64,000 bases of DNA. Source: Anaerocolumna xylanovorans DSM 12503 (GTDB lineage Bacteria; Bacillota; Clostridia; Lachnospirales; Lachnospiraceae). The translations under genes and the position numbers were made by a program. Shown here one piece after another: positions 59,384 to 64,000 of the stretch (positions within the stretch are counted from its first letter, which is position 1; the number at the start of each line of letters is the position of its first letter). The stretch covers positions 62,001 to 126,000 of the forward strand of contig NZ_FRFD01000007.1 of assembly GCF_900143645.1 (NCBI RefSeq). Direction: 5' to 3'. The notes below the pieces were generated by a model. The model saw only the letters and a program-made list of their open reading frames with translations. It searched no databases and was not told the DNA's origin.

Positions 59384-61624
59384 TCAATAACTGTTCATGG
59401 GGTCAAAGTCAAATTGTACCACAATTCCCTGAAATTCCTCACTAAAACGGTAAAAACCGTCCAGAAAATCCTTTGCTGCTACTAGTCTTTGATAATCATC
59501 TTCCTTTATATAAAAGCAAAACCGGAAGATATCGTTGGCTTTTGAAAGTCTTGCCGGTGCAGGTCCAATCACATGGTATTTTATAAGCTCTTCCTTATCC
59601 ACCCATTGCTTCAGTGCTTCCGTTAAAAGCTCCGAAGCTTTCAATGCCTTTTCTTCTTCTTTGGATGCAGCTAAGACAGCCAGGATATGGGAAGCAGGCG
59701 GATAAGACATCAGCTTCCGGTAAAGCATCTCCTGCTTATAGAAACCTTCATAATCCCCCTTGCCGGCATATACAATACTGTGATGGTCTGTCTGGTAGGT
59801 CTGTATGACAACCTCTCCCGGAAGTTCTGCTCTGCCCGCCCTGCCGGCTGCCTGAGTAAGAAGCTGAAAGGTCTTCTCCGAAGCTCTGAAATCTGCTGCG
59901 TAAAGGGACAAGTCCGCTGCCAGAACGCCAACAAGAGTAACTCTTGGAAAATCATGTCCTTTTACTATCATCTGGGTTCCTACAAGGATATCTGCCTGTC
60001 CCTTTGCAAAAGCTGAAAGAATCTCCTCATGTCCGCCCTTCTTCTTCGTAGTGTCCATATCCATACGAAGGATTCTGGTTCCCGGAAATTCCTTTTTTGC
60101 CATTTCCTCTACCTTTTGGGTGCCGGTGCCAAAGGATGCTATATACTTCGAACCGCAGGAAGGGCATTTATCCGGAAAGCTTTCCTCATAGCCGCAATAA
60201 TGGCAGACAAGCTTTCCGTTATTATGGGAAGTTAAAGAAATATCACAATGAGGGCATTTTAACACCAGCCCGCAGCTCCTGCAGGAGACAAAGCCCGCAT
60301 AGCCCCTGCGGTTAAGAAAGAGCATAACCTGCTCTTTCTTCTGAAGCCTTTCTTCTATCATGCTTTTAAGCTTTCTGCTGAATATGGACTTATTCCTTGC
60401 TTTTAATTCTTCTCTTAGGTCAACTGTCCAGATAGTGGGCATCTGCCTTATTCCCTCTCTTTCGGAAAGCCGGTAGAGAGTATATTCCCCCTCCAGAGCT
60501 TTCTTATAAGATTCCAGGGACGGTGTGGCAGAGCCTAAGACAACACTTGCACCGCACAGCCTTGCCCTCTCAATGGCAGTCTCTCTGGCGTGGTATTTAG
60601 GAGGACTCTCACTTTTATAGCTGCCCTCATGCTCCTCGTCCATAATAATCAGTCCAAGATCTTTAAAGGGCGTAAAAAGCGCTGATCTCGGCCCTATCAT
60701 GATATCAATGTCTCCGTTTTTTGCCCTGATATACTGGTCATACCTTTCTCCCTGGGAAAGCCTGGAGTTCATAATGGATACTCTTTCTCCAAACTTCTGG
60801 TAAAAACGCATTACTGTCTGATAGGTCAGGGATATTTCAGGTATCAGAACGATTACCTGTTTACCTGTCTTTATTATTTCTTCAATAATATTAATGTAAA
60901 CTTCCGTCTTTCCGCTGCCTGTTACTCCATACAAAAGATATGTTTTTCGGATTCCCTCTTTGTAATCCTTTAAGAAATCCTCTGCGATTTCCTGTTGGGA
61001 AGGGCTTAAGGTAACCGCTTTTAAGGCTGCAGGCTGCTGCTTTACGGGATTGCGGTAAAGAACACTTGCCTCGCTTTGTATTATTCCCATTTTTTCCAAA
61101 TCTTTTACGGTTGCCGCAGAAATGTTTAAATCGTTTTTAACCTGCTCAAATTGAAGGGAGGGATGTATGAGAAGCTCCTGTAACAGCCTTACTCTCCCCT
61201 TATTATTCTTCTTTTTTTCCCTTTCTAAAACGGCAGAAAGCTCCTCCTTTGAAAGGGCTGCCCTGATTACTTTGTTTTCCTTTTGCCTTACAGCCCGCTT
61301 TACAGGCAGCACTGTTTTTAGCGCTTCATTCATGGTTGAGCCAAAGGTGTCCTTAATCCAGCCTGCCAGAGTGATAAGCTGCCCCTCTATCATTAAGGTA
61401 TCTTCCAAAATGGAAGTAATTGGCTTAATAGCCTCCTCCCTCCATTTAGGGATATCCGAAAGTCCTATAATATATCCCTTTATCTGCCTGTTGCCTTTGC
61501 CAAAGGGTATTAATACCTGTATGCCAATCAGCGCCTTTGCCTTTAAATCATCCGGAATCAGGTACTGATAGGTTCTATCCAGGTCTTCATGTGAAATGTC
61601 AACTATGATATCTGCATATTTCAT
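59384..61624 (-). CDS. priA: PriA, primosomal helicase
   Basis: 746 residues. N-terminal DNA-binding domain (MKYADIIVDISHEDLDRTYQ), P-loop LLYGVTGSGKTEVYINI (about 229-245), DEEH box IIMDEEHEGSYKSE, and a zinc-binding insertion with CRSCGLVLKCPHC and CHYCGYEESFPDKCPSC. Motif VI region QAAGRAGRAELPGEV follows. PriA restarts stalled forks. It lies 25 bp after murF. The 87-base gap to def holds an AT-rich stretch with a weak CATAG/CTATG inverted repeat. Confidence 0.97.
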   Translation of the reverse strand: MKYADIIVDISHEDLDRTYQYLIPDDLKAKALIGIQVLIPFGKGNRQIKGYIIGLSDIPKWREEAIKPITSILEDTLMIEGQLITLAGWIKDTFGSTMNEALKTVLPVKRAVRQKENKVIRAALSKEELSAVLEREKKKNNKGRVRLLQELLIHPSLQFEQVKNDLNISAATVKDLEKMGIIQSEASVLYRNPVKQQPAALKAVTLSPSQQEIAEDFLKDYKEGIRKTYLLYGVTGSGKTEVYINIIEEIIKTGKQVIVLIPEISLTYQTVMRFYQKFGERVSIMNSRLSQGERYDQYIRAKNGDIDIMIGPRSALFTPFKDLGLIIMDEEHEGSYKSESPPKYHARETAIERARLCGASVVLGSATPSLESYKKALEGEYTLYRLSEREGIRQMPTIWTVDLREELKARNKSIFSRKLKSMIEERLQKKEQVMLFLNRRGYAGFVSCRSCGLVLKCPHCDISLTSHNNGKLVCHYCGYEESFPDKCPSCGSKYIASFGTGTQKVEEMAKKEFPGTRILRMDMDTTKKKGGHEEILSAFAKGQADILVGTQMIVKGHDFPRVTLVGVLAADLSLYAADFRASEKTFQLLTQAAGRAGRAELPGEVVIQTYQTDHHSIVYAGKGDYEGFYKQEMLYRKLMSYPPASHILAVLAASKEEEKALKASELLTEALKQWVDKEELIKYHVIGPAPARLSKANDIFRFCFYIKEDDYQRLVAAKDFLDGFYRFSEEFQGIVVQFDFDPMNSY

Positions 61625-61648
61625 TACCTTGCTTCCGCCTTTCTTTCA

Positions 61649-63136
61649 TTAATCTTTGGTAAGTTCCTTTACGATTTCATCGGTCTTCATGCCTCTGGAA
61701 CCCTTTATAAGAACACCGTCTCCGCTCTTTAGATAGGATTGCAAAAAGGCTGTTGCCTCCTGATTGTTTGTAAAGGAATGAGTCTCTGTTGATACGCCGC
61801 TGTCTTTTATTGCTTTTGCAATATAATAAGCCTCTTCCCCTATGGTAACGACACAGGCAATACCTTCTCCTGCTATAAACTGTCCTACCTCATAATGGCT
61901 CTGCTTTGATATTTCCCCTAATTCCTTCACATCTGCCAACACTGCTATATGACGTCTGACATTCTCCAGCTCCTTAAGTACCCTTATCCCGCTCTTCATG
62001 GAATCCGGACTGGCATTATAGGAATCATCAATAATCTTAATCCCATGTACAACTGTTATCTGTCCTCTCATTGCAATGGGACGGTACTCTCTTAAACCTT
62101 CCTTTGCCGTACTTACCGGTATCTGATAGAACCAGGCAACAGCAAGTGCTGCCAGTGCATTGTAAACATTATGGAGCCCCGGGACCTTTAAGCTAACTTC
62201 TTCTGTTAAAGTACTCTTTTCATTTAAGGAATTTTCCTTGTGAAAAGGAGTAAGATTTAAGCTGTCCTTATCCTTTGGATAGGTAAGCGTAAAGGTAGTC
62301 TCCTCTGATACCGTTCTTATATCAGAAGCTTTGAAATCACAGTCTTCTCCGGTTCCATAGGTAATAACCTGGCTGGACTTAAACTTTTCTCTTGTTACCT
62401 CTGATAAATCAATATTCACTTCGCCGCTTTTTAAACAGCATGCCGCTTCGCCCAGCAAGTCGTCGTCCCCGTTTAATACCAGACAGCCGCCCTCCCTGAA
62501 GGCATTGATTATATTCATCTTCTCCTTGCGGATATTTTCCCTGGTTTTTAGCTGGGCAATGTGAGAGATACCGATATTTGTCATGATGGCAGCTTCCGGC
62601 TGTGCAATATTACAAAGCCTTGCCATCTCTCCTTCTTCACTCATACCCATCTCGATAACACCCATTTCATGCTCTTTTAAAAGCTTTAGCATCATAAGCG
62701 GAAGCCCAACCTGGCTGTTCATATTTCCTTCGGTCTTTAACACATTACGGGCAGCACTAAGGGCAGCGGCTACCATCTCCTTGGTGGTAGTCTTTCCCAC
62801 ACTCCCTGTAATTCCTATAACAGGTATGGAAAACTTCTCTCTGTAACAGGTGCCGAATTTCTGTAAAGCCTGTAAGGTATCCTCTACCAATATGCAGGCT
62901 TTGCCTTCTACTTCTTCTATCTTTCTCTGTGATAAGCAAGCTGCCGCACCGCCTGCAAGAGCATCTTTTATAAAGTCATGGCCGTCAACTCTTTCTCCCG
63001 CAATCGGCACAAAAAGGGAGCCCTCCGCTGCCTTCTTTGAATTTGTTGTGACCTCTTCTATTCTGCTGTTTTCATCTCCCCAGAGAATACTTCCTCCCAC
63101 TGCCTGGGCGATTTCCTTTATTGTTAATGCTTCCAT
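61649..63136 (-). CDS. murF: MurF, UDP-MurNAc-tripeptide:D-Ala-D-Ala ligase
   Basis: 495 residues. N-terminal ALTIKEIAQAVGG, ATP loop VIGITGSVGKTTTKEMVAAA (about 106-125), the IEMGMSEEGEMARL region and IKIIDDSYNASPDSMKSGIR. It is somewhat longer than average because of an insertion near 265-300 (a Ser/Thr/Asn/Lys-rich stretch between DIRTVSEE and SLKVPGLHN). MurF completes the pentapeptide. It follows murE by 35 bp, a pair detached from the dcw cluster. Confidence 0.95.
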   Translation of the reverse strand: MEALTIKEIAQAVGGSILWGDENSRIEEVTTNSKKAAEGSLFVPIAGERVDGHDFIKDALAGGAAACLSQRKIEEVEGKACILVEDTLQALQKFGTCYREKFSIPVIGITGSVGKTTTKEMVAAALSAARNVLKTEGNMNSQVGLPLMMLKLLKEHEMGVIEMGMSEEGEMARLCNIAQPEAAIMTNIGISHIAQLKTRENIRKEKMNIINAFREGGCLVLNGDDDLLGEAACCLKSGEVNIDLSEVTREKFKSSQVITYGTGEDCDFKASDIRTVSEETTFTLTYPKDKDSLNLTPFHKENSLNEKSTLTEEVSLKVPGLHNVYNALAALAVAWFYQIPVSTAKEGLREYRPIAMRGQITVVHGIKIIDDSYNASPDSMKSGIRVLKELENVRRHIAVLADVKELGEISKQSHYEVGQFIAGEGIACVVTIGEEAYYIAKAIKDSGVSTETHSFTNNQEATAFLQSYLKSGDGVLIKGSRGMKTDEIVKELTKD

Positions 63137-63171
63137 TGTAATATCCTGCCTTCTATTCGTTAAACTTTCTC

Positions 63172-64000
63172 TTATATGATGGTCTTACCTTCTGCCTTTA
63201 TTTCTTCTACGGCCTGCCTGATAAGGTCTCTTTCATCCATCTTATATTTCACACCCTTGATTTCCTGATAATCCTCATGCCCTTTACCCGCAAGCACAAT
63301 GACATCACCCTCACGTGCATTTTCAATGCAATATTTAATTGCTTCTTTTCTGTCTATGATTGCTATATATTCGCCCTTTCCCTTTTTAACCCCTGTTATA
63401 ACATCGTTAAGAATATCCTCGGGTTCTTCAAATCTCGGATTATCGGAGGTTACTACTGTCAGGTCAGCAAGATTAGAGGATATTTCCCCCATCTCATATC
63501 TTCTTAGCTTTGAACGGTTGCCTCCGCAGCCAAATAAGCACACCAGCCTCTTTGGTTTATATTCCTTTAGGGTTGTTAAAAGGCTCTCTAAGCTCATGGC
63601 ATTGTGGGCATAATCAATCATCATGGAAAATTTGGAGGAAATATTTACAGGTTCTACTCTTCCCTTTACTTTAACCATTGTAAGTGCCTTTAAAACTTCC
63701 TCCTTATGGATGTCAAAATGCCTGCAAATAGCAATGGCTGTCAGGGAATTATAAATACTGAACTTTCCCGGGAGATTTACATATACCTCATAATCTAAAA
63801 GCCCCTTTAACTGATAGGTAACCCCAAGGCTTCCTTCCCTGCTGTGAAGGTTGATATTATAAGCCATCAGATCTGCTTGCCTGTCTATCCCATAGGTTTC
63901 AAGCTTACAGGTATATCCCCTTAGAACCTCCTTCATATGAGGGTCGTCGGCATTTGCTATACCTGTCACACAATTCTTAAACAACATGCCCTTGCATTCC
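63172..64000 (-). CDS. murE: MurE, mDAP-adding ligase, C-terminal part only
   Basis: About 276 codons are visible; the N-terminus with the ATP loop lies beyond the right edge. An ATG at 63987 is internal, since the frame stays open to the end of the window and the sequence starts inside the domain. Marks: MIDYAHNAMSLESLLTTLKE, CLFGCGGNRSKLRRYEMGEI, and SDNPRFEEPEDILND with the DNPR signature for meso-diaminopimelate. The C-terminus has GKGHEDYQEIKG. It adds mDAP to UDP-MurNAc-Ala-Glu. Confidence 0.95.
   Translation of the reverse strand, partial: ECKGMLFKNCVTGIANADDPHMKEVLRGYTCKLETYGIDRQADLMAYNINLHSREGSLGVTYQLKGLLDYEVYVNLPGKFSIYNSLTAIAICRHFDIHKEEVLKALTMVKVKGRVEPVNISSKFSMMIDYAHNAMSLESLLTTLKEYKPKRLVCLFGCGGNRSKLRRYEMGEISSNLADLTVVTSDNPRFEEPEDILNDVITGVKKGKGEYIAIIDRKEAIKYCIENAREGDVIVLAGKGHEDYQEIKGVKYKMDERDLIRQAVEEIKAEGKTII

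Noticed and set aside
1..64000. CRISPR arrays, tRNA or rRNA genes, insertion sequences, prophage or defence islands
   Set aside because: No regularly spaced direct repeats with spacers, no transposase or integrase, and an uninterrupted series of core genes; the dispersed element above has no coding capacity.

Overview
The window looks like a chromosomal core region of a motile, endospore-forming, AT-rich Firmicute, most likely a Lachnospiraceae/Clostridium cluster XIVa-type anaerobe. The reasons are gene content and order: a fla/che operon next to codY and topA, a division and cell wall cluster that runs into spoIIGA-sigE-sigG, a MurE carrying the DNPR signature of meso-diaminopimelate peptidoglycan, and many strong AGGAGG-type ribosome sites. 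Every gene except one (a ylmC-like gene near 29.3 kb) is on the minus strand, so the transcription order is from right to left. I see no phage, insertion sequence, tRNA, rRNA or CRISPR array, and no clear horizontally acquired island. I did not find an undescribed multi-gene system; the unusual signals here are regulatory and repeat-like.

Right part, 64.0 to 47.4 kb (read leftward): murE (cut by the edge), murF, priA, def, fmt, a membrane zinc peptidase, rsmB, rlmN, the phosphatase/kinase pair prpC-prkC, rsgA, rpe, thiN, ychF and lgt, closed by a strong terminator at 47.33 kb. This is the widespread Firmicute block that joins translation start and ribosome maturation genes to the PASTA kinase that senses muropeptides.

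Middle part, 47.2 to 30.7 kb: the dcw cluster. A sigma-A type promoter overlaid with five AAGTGG boxes, a likely MraZ operator, drives mraZ-rsmH-ftsL-ftsI-spoVD-mraY-murD-ftsW-murA-divIB. ftsZ has its own promoter and a TTG start. After the ftsZ terminator comes spoIIGA-sigE-sigG, whose promoter has a 21 bp spacer and a Spo0A-like box over the -35, as in the B. subtilis spoIIG promoter. murG, ftsA, sepF and murB are not in the cluster.

30.5 to 22.7 kb: a metallo-beta-lactamase-fold lipoprotein, the plus-strand ylmC-like gene, then nrdR-comM-dprA-topA from a strong promoter, then codY with a terminator.

Left part, 22.4 to 0 kb: a fla/che operon of 25 genes within the window (flgB to flhG) from one promoter with a candidate CodY box at its start site. 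A mid-operon terminator follows flgE. motA and motB are absent from the place between flbD and fliL where related operons often carry them.

A dispersed intergenic element of two hairpins (about 65-85 bp) recurs at 25.8, 32.35, 32.45, 39.7 and 47.05 kb, with related forms at 40.87, 51.7 and 55.76 kb. Its stems show compensatory changes and in two cases it supplies the stop codon of the upstream gene.
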